Shown: positions 25,557-34,643, counted from the first letter of the stretch. The stretch is DNA of 64,000 nucleotides from Novosphingobium sp. ERN07 (GCF_012641335.1 NZ_JABAID010000014.1:28807-92806), one strand, 5' to 3'. Made by a program: numbers and translations. Notes: a model not told the origin generated them from the letters alone.

Positions 25557-26696
25557 ATGTCTGCTACGATTCCGGCTCGCAAGCCTGCGCGCCCCTATTT
25601 CTCGTCCGGTCCCTGCGCCAAGCCGCCCGGATACTCCCCCGAAAAACTGAACACCGAATCGCTCGGCCGGTCACACCGCGCCAAGATCGGCAAGTCGCGC
25701 CTTCAGTACAGCATCGACCTGATGCGCGAAGTGCTGCAACTGCCCGATACGCACCGCATCGGTATCGTTCCGGGGTCTGACACCGGCGCTTTCGAAATGG
25801 CGATGTGGACGATGCTCGGCGCTCGCCCCGTCACCGCGCTTGCCTGGGAATCGTTCGGTGAAGGTTGGGTCACCGATGCGGCCAAGCAGCTCAAGCTCGA
25901 TCCCACGATCCTGCGCGCCGACTATGGCCAGATCCCCGATCTGAACGCGATTGACTGGTCGAACGACGTGCTCTTCACTTGGAACGGCACCACATCGGGC
26001 GCGCGCGTTCCGAACGCCGATTTCATCCCGGCAGACCGCGAAGGCCTGAGTTTTGCCGACGCGACCTCGGCAGTCTTCGCCTACGATATCGACTGGTCGA
26101 AGATCGACGTTGCCACCTTCTCGTGGCAGAAGGTTCTGGGCGGCGAAGGCGGCCACGGCGTGCTGATCCTCGGCCCCCGCGCGGTCGAACGGCTTGAAAC
26201 CTACACCCCTGCTTGGCCCCTGCCCAAGGTGTTCCGCCTTGTATCCAAGGGCAAGCTGGCCGAAGGCGTGTTCAAGGGTGAAACCATCAACACCCCGTCG
26301 ATGCTCGCCGTCGAAGATGCCATCTTCGCGCTGGAATGGGCAAAGGGCCTTGGCGGTCTGAAGGGTCTTCAGGCGCGCAGCGATGCCAATGCGGCAGCGC
26401 TGAACAAGATCGTGGAAGAACGCTCATGGCTCTCGCACCTCGCCGCTGACGAAGCGACCCGGTCGAAGACCTCGGTCTGCCTCTCGGTCGAAGGCGCAGA
26501 TGCCGACTTCATCAAGAAGTTCGCAGCCCTCCTCGAAAAGCAAGGCGCAGCCTACGACATCGCCGGTTACCGCGATGCCCCTGCGGGCCTGCGCATCTGG
26601 TGCGGCGCGACCGTAAACGTCGAGGACATCGAAGACCTCGGTCCGTGGCTCGACTGGGCCTACGCGGCGACCAAGGCCGAACTGGCCGCGGCCTGA
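25557..26696 (+). CDS. serC: Phosphoserine aminotransferase
   Basis: A 379-residue PLP aminotransferase that converts 3-phosphohydroxypyruvate to phosphoserine. The PLP lysine is in DVATFSWQKVLGGEGGHG. The start MSATIPARKPARPYFSSGP and NGTTSGARVPN are typical of the alphaproteobacterial/long SerC type, in which the phosphate-binding residues differ from the E. coli form. ATG 25557 follows the ribosome binding site that the upstream leader hairpin covers. serA lies downstream after a repeat, so the two first steps of serine synthesis are adjacent. Confidence 0.95.
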   Translation: MSATIPARKPARPYFSSGPCAKPPGYSPEKLNTESLGRSHRAKIGKSRLQYSIDLMREVLQLPDTHRIGIVPGSDTGAFEMAMWTMLGARPVTALAWESFGEGWVTDAAKQLKLDPTILRADYGQIPDLNAIDWSNDVLFTWNGTTSGARVPNADFIPADREGLSFADATSAVFAYDIDWSKIDVATFSWQKVLGGEGGHGVLILGPRAVERLETYTPAWPLPKVFRLVSKGKLAEGVFKGETINTPSMLAVEDAIFALEWAKGLGGLKGLQARSDANAAALNKIVEERSWLSHLAADEATRSKTSVCLSVEGADADFIKKFAALLEKQGAAYDIAGYRDAPAGLRIWCGATVNVEDIEDLGPWLDWAYAATKAELAAA

Positions 26697-26710
26697 TTTT
26701 CCGAGATTGC

Positions 26711-26730
26711 GCCCCCGCGAAAGCGGGGGC
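26711..26730 (+). terminator. Hairpin after serC
   Basis: GCCCCCGC (26711-26718) pairs with GCGGGGGC (26723-26730) around a GAAA tetraloop, 14 bases after the serC stop. It lacks a T-run, and could be attenuating rather than final, because serA follows. Confidence 0.6.
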
Positions 26731-26776
26731 CTCCCTCGGCACAGCGCTACCTCGACAATCGTCACACCACCCTAGT

Positions 26777-26866
26777 TCGTCATCCCCGCGAAGGCGGGGA
26801 TCCAGTTTCAACCTCACGCCCCAACGCGACGCCGGGACTGGATTCCCGCTTTCGCGGGAATGACGA
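26777..26866. repeat. Palindromic repeat (GTCATCCCCGCGAA type)
   Basis: Two 30-nt arms (26777-26806 and 26837-26866) are inverted copies with three mismatches; each arm is itself a small hairpin (CCCCGCGAAGGCGGGG and TTCCCGCTTTCGCGGGAA). This is a widely spread intergenic repeat of Proteobacteria. The right arm runs into the GAGGA that serves as ribosome binding site of serA. Confidence 0.8.
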
Positions 26867-26876
26867 GGATATTGAT

Positions 26877-28463
26877 ATGACCAAGCCCAAAGTTCTCATC
26901 TCCGACAAGATGGACCCCAACGCCGCCCGCATCTTCACCGAAATGGGCTGCGACGTTGACGTGATCACCGGCGAAACCCCGGAACAACTGATCGCCCGCA
27001 TCGGTGAATACGATGGCCTCGCCATCCGTTCGTCGACCAAGGTGACCAAGGAAATCCTTGCCGCGGCCACCAACCTCAAGGTCATTGGCCGCGCGGGTAT
27101 CGGCGTCGACAACGTGGATATTCCGGCTGCCTCGGCGCAGGGCGTCGTGGTGATGAACACCCCGTTTGGCAACTCGATCACCACCGCCGAACACGCCATC
27201 GCCATGATCTTCGCGCTTGCCCGCCAGATCCCCGAAGCCAACGCACAGACGCAGGCTGGCCTGTGGCCGAAGAACGGCTTCATGGGCGTTGAAGTGACCG
27301 GCAAGACGCTGGGCCTGATCGGCGCTGGCAACATTGGCTCCATCGTCGCGTCGCGCGCGCTCGGCCTCAAGATGAAGGTCGTGGCTTTCGATCCGTTCCT
27401 CACGCCCGAACGCGCCATCGAAATGGGCGTGGAAAAGGCCGATCTGGAAACGCTGCTGGCCAAGGCTGATTTCATCACCCTGCACACCCCGCTGACCGAC
27501 CAGACCCGCAACATCCTCAGCCGCGAAAACCTCGCCAAGACCAAGAAGGGCGTGCGCATCGTCAACTGCGCGCGTGGCGGTCTGATCGATGAAGCCGCGC
27601 TCAAGGATGCGCTGGATTCGGGCCAAGTGGCCGGTGCCGCGCTCGACGTGTTCGAAACCGAACCCGCCAAGGCATCGCCGCTGTTCGGCACGCCCAACTT
27701 CATCTGCACCCCGCACCTTGGCGCGTCGACCAACGAAGCACAGGTTAACGTCGCGCTGCAGGTGGCCGAACAGATGGCCGATTACCTCGTCACCGGCGGC
27801 GTCACCAACGCGCTCAACATGCCTTCGCTCTCAGCAGAAGAAGCGCCGAAGCTGAAGCCCTACATGGCGCTGGCGGAAAAGCTGGGCAGCCTCGTCGGCC
27901 AGCTCGCGCACGACAACCTGACCAAGATCGCCATCGAAGTTGAAGGTGCCGCCGCGCAGCTCAACCAGAAGCCGATCACCGCTGCCGTCCTCGCCGGTCT
28001 GATGAAGCAGTATTCGCAGACTGTGAACATGGTCAACGCACCTTTCCTCGCCAAGGAACGCGGGCTTGACGTGCGCGAAGTGCGCCATGATCGCGAAGGC
28101 GAATACCGCACCCTCGTCCGCGTCACCGTCAGCACCAGCCAAGGCGAACGCTCGGTCGCGGGCACGCTGTTCGGCAACGGCCAGCCGCGCCTGGTCGAGA
28201 TCTTCGGCATCGGCATCGAGGCCGATCTCGATGGCGACATGCTCTACATCGTCAACTCCGACGCACCGGGCTTCATCGGTCGCATCGGTACGCTGCTGGG
28301 CGAAAACAGCATCAACATCGGCACCTTCCACCTCGGCCGCCGCGAAGCCGGTGGCGAAGCCGTGCTGCTGCTCTCGCTCGACAACCCGGTTCCGCAGGAC
28401 GTGCTCAAGCAGGCTGGCGAACTGCAGGGCGTGCGCGTGGTCAAGGCGCTCAAGTTCGCCTGA
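26877..28463 (+). CDS. serA: D-3-phosphoglycerate dehydrogenase
   Basis: A 528-residue NAD-dependent dehydrogenase, the first step of serine synthesis. Marks: GRAGIGVDNVDIPAA, the NAD loop LGLIGAGNIGSIVASRA, the catalytic Arg in NCARGGLIDE, and the catalytic His in CTPHLGAST. After residue 320 come the intervening domain and a C-terminal ACT domain (from about 455, YIVNSDAPGFIGRIGTLL), which allows serine feedback as in the type-1 enzymes. Start ATG 26877 has GAGGA 9 bases upstream. A strong hairpin terminator follows. Confidence 0.96.
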   Translation: MTKPKVLISDKMDPNAARIFTEMGCDVDVITGETPEQLIARIGEYDGLAIRSSTKVTKEILAAATNLKVIGRAGIGVDNVDIPAASAQGVVVMNTPFGNSITTAEHAIAMIFALARQIPEANAQTQAGLWPKNGFMGVEVTGKTLGLIGAGNIGSIVASRALGLKMKVVAFDPFLTPERAIEMGVEKADLETLLAKADFITLHTPLTDQTRNILSRENLAKTKKGVRIVNCARGGLIDEAALKDALDSGQVAGAALDVFETEPAKASPLFGTPNFICTPHLGASTNEAQVNVALQVAEQMADYLVTGGVTNALNMPSLSAEEAPKLKPYMALAEKLGSLVGQLAHDNLTKIAIEVEGAAAQLNQKPITAAVLAGLMKQYSQTVNMVNAPFLAKERGLDVREVRHDREGEYRTLVRVTVSTSQGERSVAGTLFGNGQPRLVEIFGIGIEADLDGDMLYIVNSDAPGFIGRIGTLLGENSINIGTFHLGRREAGGEAVLLLSLDNPVPQDVLKQAGELQGVRVVKALKFA

Positions 28464-28483
28464 CCCCAACAGAACGCAAAACG

Positions 28484-28513
28484 AAGGGCGGGTGCAGCAA
28501 TGCGCCCGCCCTT
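28484..28513 (+). terminator. Intrinsic terminator after serA
   Basis: A 9-bp perfect stem (AAGGGCGGG, 28484-28492, with 28505-28513), a 12-nt loop and TGCTTTT follow the serA stop. This looks like a standard Rho-independent terminator. Confidence 0.8.
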
Positions 28514-28549
28514 TGCTTTTGGGCGACCTTGCGGCTAAGCGCCACACCC

Positions 28550-29668
28550 ATGACCGACGTCGATTCCAGCCTCCTGCCCGAAGGCCTCGAAGACCGCCTG
28601 CCTGCCGAGGCGGCGACCACCACGCGCGTGATGCGCAGCCTTCAGGACGTGATGCACGGCCACGGCTATGACCGCGTGCTGCCGCCGATGATCGAGTTCG
28701 AAAAGAGCCTCGCCGCGCGCATGGCAGGCATACAGAGCCGACGCATGTTCCGCTTCACCGATCCGTCGAGCTTGCGGATGATGGGCCTGCGGTCAGACCA
28801 CACCCCGCAGATCGGCCGCATCGCACAGACGCGCCTTGCCGAAGCCGCGCGCCCCTTGCGCCTGATGTATGCAGGGCAGGTCCTGACGATCAAGAGCGAC
28901 GGCTTGAATCCCGCGCGCGAAAAGCTGCAATGCGGTGCTGAACTGATCGGCGCAGACAACCTTGCCGCCGCCACGGAGATCGTCTTCATCGCCGTCGAGG
29001 CGCTGCAGGCGGCAGGCGCGCGCGGCGTCAGCGTCGATTTCACCCTGCCCGATCTGGTCGATACGCTGGCCGCCAAGGCCTTCCCGCTCGAACCCGGCCA
29101 GATCGAAGCCGTGCGCCGCGAACTCGATACCAAGGACGCAGGCGGCCTGCGCGATGTCGGCGGCGAAGCCTACGTCCCCCTGCTCTACGCCACCGGGGAA
29201 TTCGACAGCGCCATCGCAAAGCTGGCCGCCATTGATGCGGGCGGGGCGCTGGCCAGCCGCATCGCCGCGCTCAAGCAGATCGCCGCCAGCCTGAACGGCG
29301 CGGCCCGGTTGACGCTGGACCCCAGCGAGCGCCACGGCTTCGAATACCAGACCTGGTTCGGCTTCACCCTCTACGCCGAAGGCGCACGCGGCCCAGTCGG
29401 TCGCGGTGGCACCTATCGCATTGCGGGCAACGGTCAGGACGAAGCCGCCACCGGCTTCTCGCTCTACCCCGACGCCCTGATCGACCTCCTCTCCGCCAGC
29501 GAACCAGCCGAAGACCGCGTGTTCCTGCCGCTCGGGCATGACCGCGATGATGCGGCGCGGCTGCGTTCGATAGGTTGGCGCACGGTTGCGGCTTTGACGG
29601 AGGCGGACAACGCAGAGGCGTTGGGGTGTACGCATGTGTTGAGGAATGGCGGGCCAGCGAAGGTTTAA
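28550..29668 (+). CDS. hisZ: ATP phosphoribosyltransferase regulatory subunit
   Basis: A 372-residue HisRS-like protein without an anticodon-binding domain, that is HisZ, the subunit needed by the short form of HisG in histidine synthesis. It has class-II synthetase-like segments: DRLPAEAATTTRVMRSLQDV, YDRVLPPMIEFE, LRSDHTPQIGRI and RGGTYRIAG at the end. The HisRS catalytic residues for tRNA are not all kept, as expected. I chose ATG 28550 (MTDVDSSLLPEG) over 28529. hisG is not in the window. A repeat follows. Confidence 0.9.
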   Translation: MTDVDSSLLPEGLEDRLPAEAATTTRVMRSLQDVMHGHGYDRVLPPMIEFEKSLAARMAGIQSRRMFRFTDPSSLRMMGLRSDHTPQIGRIAQTRLAEAARPLRLMYAGQVLTIKSDGLNPAREKLQCGAELIGADNLAAATEIVFIAVEALQAAGARGVSVDFTLPDLVDTLAAKAFPLEPGQIEAVRRELDTKDAGGLRDVGGEAYVPLLYATGEFDSAIAKLAAIDAGGALASRIAALKQIAASLNGAARLTLDPSERHGFEYQTWFGFTLYAEGARGPVGRGGTYRIAGNGQDEAATGFSLYPDALIDLLSASEPAEDRVFLPLGHDRDDAARLRSIGWRTVAALTEADNAEALGCTHVLRNGGPAKV

Positions 29669-29680
29669 CTTTACCACCTC

Positions 29681-29819
29681 AATCCTCCCTGTTTTTCCGA
29701 AGCACAAACGGGGAGGTGGCATTCGCGGCAGCGAATGACGGAGGGGCTTCCTACCCCTCCACCACCAGCTTCGCTCGCGGTCCCCTCCCCATTTGTGCTT
29801 CGCAAAAACCGGGAGGATT
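29681..29819. repeat. 139-bp palindromic repeat with 36-nt arms
   Basis: Two inverted 36-nt arms (29681-29716 and 29784-29819) agree at 33 positions (AATCCTCCC...GGGGAGG ends). The middle (29717-29783) contains GGAGGGG and CCCCTCC runs that pair again (GACGGAGGGG...CCCCTCC). The element occupies almost all of the space between the hisZ and esterase stops. It is of the miniature, non-coding kind found many times in sphingomonad genomes, and may act as a bidirectional terminator here. Confidence 0.8.
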
Positions 29820-29824
29820 TTGTC

Positions 29825-30754
29825 TCACCCCCCAAACACCCCCTTCAACCAGGCATCCATCACCGGCGTCGCCGGATAATCCGGCTCCCCCAGCTTGCGG
29901 TTGATCTCGGCATGGCCCTGCAAGCCCTTGCCCGGAAAGCTGCCGAACTCCACGCTCACACCCGCCTTCTTCAGCGCCGCACCGAGTTCCTGCGCCTGCG
30001 CCACGCCATCCTCACGCTGCACGTGCAACAGCAGGAAGCGGGGTGCGTTGGGCGCGGCGGCGTGGAACACAGGCGAAAGCGCCTTCTGCCGCGCCGGATC
30101 GCTGCCAAAAGCCTGCTTGTACGTGTCCATCATGAACCGGCCCGATTGCGCCATCTGCTTGGGCACATCATAAGCCGCGCCATCGTTGGGCATCACGCCG
30201 TCCACATCGGCAAACGATAGCCCCGCCTTGCGCAGAAATTGCTCGTCCGTGCCCACCAGCGCGACCAGATGCGCCCCCGCGCTGTGCCCGGTGATGACGA
30301 CCTTGCTGCGGTCGATCCCCAGCTTCTCCGTCCGCGCCAGCACGAAAGCCAGCGCCTGCGCCACATCGCTTGCCTGCTGCTCCACCGTGGCTTCGGGCAC
30401 CAGCCGGTAGTTGATCGACGCGAAGGCGTAGCCCTGCCCCACCAGATGCCCCGGCAGGGCATTGCCCATCGCGGTGTCCTTGCTCCCGCGCTTCCACCCG
30501 CCGCCGTGGACATAGAGCACCAGCGGAGCGTTCTTTGCGCCCTTGGGCACCCACAGGTCCAGCACTTGCGCCGGATCGCTGCCATAGCTCAGCGTCTGCG
30601 CCCCCGGAGCGCGGCGCTGCTGGCCCTCGCCCTGCGCGCGCTGTTCCATGCGCTTGGCAATCCGTTCGCGCAGCCGCTCACCGGGTTGCGCTTGCGCCAT
30701 GCCGACAGAAAGGACCGCCACGCCCAGCAGCCCGGCCAACCATGCTTTCGCCAT
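29825..30754 (-). CDS. Secreted alpha/beta hydrolase (BD-FAE/esterase type)
   Basis: A 309-residue exported hydrolase with a signal peptide (residues 1-22, cleaving after GMAQA). A charged linker (RERIAKRMEQRAQGEGQQRR) is followed by an alpha/beta fold of the carboxylesterase/BD-FAE family: oxyanion HGGGWKRGS, the NYRLVPE strand, and the nucleophile elbow ITGHSAGAHLVAL. The later acid and base are in the PNDGAAYD region and the GHAEINRK region. It likely cleaves esters in the periplasm; the substrate is unknown. It converges with hisZ across the repeat. The TonB receptor lies upstream. Confidence 0.85.
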   Translation of the reverse strand: MAKAWLAGLLGVAVLSVGMAQAQPGERLRERIAKRMEQRAQGEGQQRRAPGAQTLSYGSDPAQVLDLWVPKGAKNAPLVLYVHGGGWKRGSKDTAMGNALPGHLVGQGYAFASINYRLVPEATVEQQASDVAQALAFVLARTEKLGIDRSKVVITGHSAGAHLVALVGTDEQFLRKAGLSFADVDGVMPNDGAAYDVPKQMAQSGRFMMDTYKQAFGSDPARQKALSPVFHAAAPNAPRFLLLHVQREDGVAQAQELGAALKKAGVSVEFGSFPGKGLQGHAEINRKLGEPDYPATPVMDAWLKGVFGG

Positions 30755-30826
30755 AAGATCACCTCACCGTCCCTGACCGCACGAAACCTGCGCGCGGCCA
30801 GCTTTATGCGAAGTGAACCGTTCGGA

Positions 30827-32947
30827 TCAGAACCCGAAGCGCACGCTCAACCGGAAATCGCGCCCGAACAGCGGGGCCACGTCCTTCAGGAAGCTGGTGT
30901 GGCGGCGCGCTTCCACATCGAAGATATTGTTGGCCTGCAACACCAGCGTGGTCTGCGCATCCATGCCGAACGGCTTCCATGAAACGCTGGCATTGACCAT
31001 CGTCCAGCCCGGCGTTTCCGTTTCGAACGTGGTAATGCGGCGCTGCGCGGTGGCTTGCTCCACTTCCACGCGCCCGCCGATCACGCCGCCGCTGGCCTCA
31101 ACCCCGCCAAGAAAGCGCAGCGGCGGAATGCGCGGCACCGGCCCGCCGCCACCGCCCAGCACATCGGCGCGGGTGTAATCGACGAGGCCCGTCAATTCCA
31201 CGCGCGTGTCGCCCAGTTGCGCCAGCGTCACCGCGCCTTCGGCCTCGAAGCCATAGAACCGCGCATCGGCCTGATTGTACTGGAACACCGGCAGTTCGTC
31301 CGCCTCTGCCCCGGTCGGGCTGAGGAAGATGTAGTTGTCGAACCGGTTGATGAAGCCCGAAAGCTCCACCCGCCAGCCCGCGCCGCGCCCGCGCAGCACC
31401 GCTTCTGCGCCAAGTTGGCGTTCCTTGCGGAAATCGGGATTGCCGATTTCCACCGCGCGCGTCGCGGCATGGGCACCGTTGGCAAACAGTTCCTCGGCCG
31501 CAGGCGCACGCTCGCTGCGCGCCCCGCTCAACGCCAGCCGGAAGCCACCGCCCAGATCCACCGAACCGCCCAACGATACAGACAGCGAATCGAATGTCCG
31601 CTCGCGCCCGATCACATCGGATTTCACATTGGTATGTTCATACCGCGCGCCCGCCTCCAGCCGCGCCACGCCCAGATCGAACTCCTGCAACGTGAACAGG
31701 CCCAACTGCCGCGTCTCGTTGGCGGGAATATAGGCCTCTTCGCCGACCGCGTTGAAATTGCGGCTGAAATACTGGACGCCGCTTGCCCCCTGCCATCGCC
31801 CTTGCGCCGCCTGCACCAGTTCGGCGCGCGCTTCCCAGCTCTTGTTGAAAAAGCTCGTGCCGATCTCGCCGGTCGCTTCAATCTCGTCATGGCGATAATT
31901 GGCCCAGCCGCCGCGCAGCTTCAGTTCCTTGAACGCCCCGTCCAGCGGCACAGCCCCGCGCACATCGACGCGGGTCTGGCGCATGTTCAGCGTGATGTCC
32001 GATTCGTGCCCGTGGCCCGCTTCTTCCTCTGTCTCGGCGGCTTCGTCGTGGTCTTCATGCCCCACATCAAGGCTATTCGGAATGCCATAGCGGTTTTCCA
32101 GATGGCTTACCGCAAAGCCGAAATTTGCGCCGTTCTGGCCAATCCAGCCCAAGCCGCCCGCAACATCCCACCGCCGCGCCGCCGTGTTTTCCAGCCGCCC
32201 GCGTGCCTGCGCATCTTCGGCCACCTCACCGCCTTCTTCGGCTGCTTCCTCGCGCAAGTGTTCGCTGAACACATAGCCGCCCGTGCGATAATCGCCCGAT
32301 TCGAAGAAGCTGCCATCCAGATGCGCCACGAAACCGCCACCCAGCGGCGCGTTCACCGATGCCGCCACATTGCGCTCTTCCGCTGCCGAGGCCAGCCCCG
32401 CCACCGCATCCACATGCGCGGCCGCATCGGGCACTTCCAGCGGAATGCGCAAATCGCGCATGTTCACCACGCCGCCGATCGCCCCCGAACCATAGAGCAG
32501 CGCCGCCGGGCCGCGCAGGATTTCGATCCGATCCGCCAGCAGCGGATTGACCGCAACCGCATGGTCGACCGAAGTGTTCGACACGTCGAAACTGCCAATC
32601 CCGTCGGTCAGCACGCGCACCCGTTCGGCATCCAGTCCGCGCAGGATCGGGCGCGAGGCATTGGGACCAAAGAACGTGGCCGAAACCCCTGGCTGACGGG
32701 CCAGCGTCTCGCCAATGGTCGACCGCTGCTCAAGCTGCAGGTCATCACCCTGCAGCACGGTAACGGCCGTCGCCACGACCTGCCGGTCCCGCTGATAGGG
32801 TGCGGAAACGACGATCTCGGTGGACGGCAAACTATGCCCATCCCCCACCTTCGCACCAGTTTGCGCATCGGCTTCCCCAGCAAAAGCCATCGGTGCCAAA
32901 GCCACCACGCCAAGGGCAGACCCGGTTAGCAAAGCAAACAAACGCAT
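30827..32947 (-). CDS. TonB-dependent receptor, ZnuD-like (zinc)
   Basis: A 706-residue outer-membrane receptor: signal peptide (1-23, AFAGEA), a plug domain (about 45-165, with PILRGLDAERVRVLTDGIGS and RIEILRGPAALLYGSGAIGG), and a 22-strand barrel ending in Phe. A His/acid-rich extracellular insert is visible at about residue 290 (VGHEDHDEAAETEEEAGHGH), with a second acidic stretch EEAAEEGGEVAEDA before it. This matches ZnuD, a zinc receptor found in Neisseria and Acinetobacter, so I infer zinc uptake. No TonB, ABC or Zur gene is adjacent. A possible Zur-type site lies upstream at 33031-33051. Confidence 0.82.
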   Translation of the reverse strand: MRLFALLTGSALGVVALAPMAFAGEADAQTGAKVGDGHSLPSTEIVVSAPYQRDRQVVATAVTVLQGDDLQLEQRSTIGETLARQPGVSATFFGPNASRPILRGLDAERVRVLTDGIGSFDVSNTSVDHAVAVNPLLADRIEILRGPAALLYGSGAIGGVVNMRDLRIPLEVPDAAAHVDAVAGLASAAEERNVAASVNAPLGGGFVAHLDGSFFESGDYRTGGYVFSEHLREEAAEEGGEVAEDAQARGRLENTAARRWDVAGGLGWIGQNGANFGFAVSHLENRYGIPNSLDVGHEDHDEAAETEEEAGHGHESDITLNMRQTRVDVRGAVPLDGAFKELKLRGGWANYRHDEIEATGEIGTSFFNKSWEARAELVQAAQGRWQGASGVQYFSRNFNAVGEEAYIPANETRQLGLFTLQEFDLGVARLEAGARYEHTNVKSDVIGRERTFDSLSVSLGGSVDLGGGFRLALSGARSERAPAAEELFANGAHAATRAVEIGNPDFRKERQLGAEAVLRGRGAGWRVELSGFINRFDNYIFLSPTGAEADELPVFQYNQADARFYGFEAEGAVTLAQLGDTRVELTGLVDYTRADVLGGGGGPVPRIPPLRFLGGVEASGGVIGGRVEVEQATAQRRITTFETETPGWTMVNASVSWKPFGMDAQTTLVLQANNIFDVEARRHTSFLKDVAPLFGRDFRLSVRFGF

Positions 32948-33030
32948 GAAATCCTGTCCTTTCGGAAACCATCATGCCGCGTGCAGCAGCACAGCGGGCT
33001 TGCCGGGGCTGATAGCGGCAAGGCTAAAAG

Positions 33031-33051
33031 GTTACAAGATATCATTACAAC
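33031..33051 (-). promoter_or_regulatory. Candidate Zur-type operator upstream of TonB receptor
   Basis: GTTACAAGATATCATTACAAC, about 84-104 bases upstream of the receptor start, is AT-rich in a GC-rich region, centred on GATATC. GATATCATTAC resembles the half-site of known Zur boxes (TATAACATTAC) at 9 of 11 positions; the TTACAA occurs twice as a direct repeat. The match is by eye only. Confidence 0.35.
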
Positions 33052-33108
33052 CCTTTTTAAGGTCTCCCCACCCTTTTGGGTTTTACGACCGCGCGGAGTG
33101 TGGTGCGT

Positions 33109-34632
33109 CTATCCTGATATCGCGTTGCAAGCGCCGGTAACGGGCTTCTCGCGACGGAGCAGGAGGAAATCACCCATGCGTTGCTCGACACTGAACCCTT
33201 CGAAGATCGCCTTTTCAAAGACGCGCTTTTCCGGTGGCGAAGGATTGCGCATCGCGGGAAACACCGCACGGTAGAACGCGGGGGTACTGATCTTGTGATC
33301 CACGACCACCCAATCCGCCGACCGCATGATTTCGGCGCAAGTATCGCGATACTGCTCTGGCGTCGAATATTCAGGCACAAGGATATCGATCCGCGCAGGA
33401 TGGGTCTTTCCGGTCAGAAACGGCAGCACAGGATCATAGGGGTAGAAGAACACCTTCTGCGCGCTCGGCATGGCGCTCAGGTGGGCAATCAGCGGCCCCG
33501 TACCATTGCGCGGAAGAACCTTGATGATGCCTGCGGCACTCGCCACCTGCGGAGCAGCATGTGCAGCCTGCACTGCCCGCACCCACGGCAACGCAGTCAT
33601 CGCAAAAGCCAGAATGGCCATGACCGCGACGACCAAAGGTGATCGTCCGGCGCGCAGCGCCATCGCCAGCAGTGCGGCCAGCAGCGGCAGTGCCAGTGCT
33701 GCGGCAAAGGCGATATGCACGGCATCAGGGCGCGGGAAACTGCCGACAAGGCCAGCAAGAGCAAACAGGCAAAGCGTAGCCACTTGCCGCTGCGCCAGCA
33801 CCTGCCGCCAATCTTGCCACAAACTGGCCGCCAGCAAGACCGCGATCAATGGATAAAGCGCCAAAGCCGGGAGGAACTGCAGGCTGGCAAATGCGCCAAA
33901 AGGCACCGCCTGAATGCCGGAATAGTGCTGCATGGCATAGAGCACGACCTGCTCGAACGCGGCAACCGCGGTGCCTTTCGCAAGCAGGTATCCCAGAACC
34001 ACAGCAGCGCACGCCAATCCTGCAATGATATAAACAGGAAGTCGCCGCGCCTGCCGGTCCAGCACCAATCCGGCAAAGATCGACACGACCACCAGCCCGC
34101 CGCGATGCGTGGTGACCAGCGCGGCAAGGCTCGCCGCGATCCCGGCTATTGCGGTCCCACCCCGCCGCTCGGCTGAAAGCGCGCCCCATAGCGCAATCAT
34201 CGAAAACATCGTGGTGAACCAGTGGTGGTTCACTTGCGTCCACATGCCTTGCCCTGCGATCACCCACAGCAGGGTAAGGCTTGCCGAAAGTCGCACTCGG
34301 CCCGATGCGATGCGGCAGCAGGCAAATGTGAACCACGCCGTTATCGCCGTAACGAGCACCATAAGCGCCCTTGCCGACACCAGCGATGGCCCGAACATTT
34401 CCTGCCACCCTGCAATCAGCAGGAAGCCAACCGGCGGATGAAACTCGAAGAAGTCGCGATACAAAACTTGGCCACGAAGCATCCGCTGCGCGGCATGAAG
34501 CCAAATTCCCTCGTCGGCCAGCAGCCACACCGTGTCGATGAACGGCAGGCTCGTCAGGGCAGCGAGCAGTGCCACAATCAGCCCCGCGTGCCTATGCAGC
34601 CATGCCTTGCCTTTGCTCTGAATGGCCGACAT
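33109..34632 (-). CDS. Polytopic membrane glycosyltransferase-like protein
   Basis: A 507-residue protein with about ten membrane helices, then a periplasmic C-terminal domain (from about residue 390). It has the acidic first loop of the GT-C fold (LLADEGIWLHAAQRMLRGQ, then LYRDFFEFHPPVG), like ArnT/PMT-type enzymes that use lipid-linked sugars. The DE pair is in the expected place. It is unlike a named family in detail. Start ATG 34632 (MSAIQSKGKAW) is used because it follows the upstream gene's stop by 11 nt, fitting one operon; the open frame to 34863 overlaps that gene. Its sister upstream has the same FHPP/LNPP loop motif. Confidence 0.75.
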   Translation of the reverse strand: MSAIQSKGKAWLHRHAGLIVALLAALTSLPFIDTVWLLADEGIWLHAAQRMLRGQVLYRDFFEFHPPVGFLLIAGWQEMFGPSLVSARALMVLVTAITAWFTFACCRIASGRVRLSASLTLLWVIAGQGMWTQVNHHWFTTMFSMIALWGALSAERRGGTAIAGIAASLAALVTTHRGGLVVVSIFAGLVLDRQARRLPVYIIAGLACAAVVLGYLLAKGTAVAAFEQVVLYAMQHYSGIQAVPFGAFASLQFLPALALYPLIAVLLAASLWQDWRQVLAQRQVATLCLFALAGLVGSFPRPDAVHIAFAAALALPLLAALLAMALRAGRSPLVVAVMAILAFAMTALPWVRAVQAAHAAPQVASAAGIIKVLPRNGTGPLIAHLSAMPSAQKVFFYPYDPVLPFLTGKTHPARIDILVPEYSTPEQYRDTCAEIMRSADWVVVDHKISTPAFYRAVFPAMRNPSPPEKRVFEKAIFEGFSVEQRMGDFLLLRREKPVTGACNAISG

Positions 34633-34643
34633 CACGCGCCGCC

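Noticed and set aside
31055..32929. Long plus-strand frame (624 codons) opposite the TonB receptor
   Set aside because: Antisense artefact; composition is His/Arg/Gln-rich without motif, and the receptor has a full plug and barrel.
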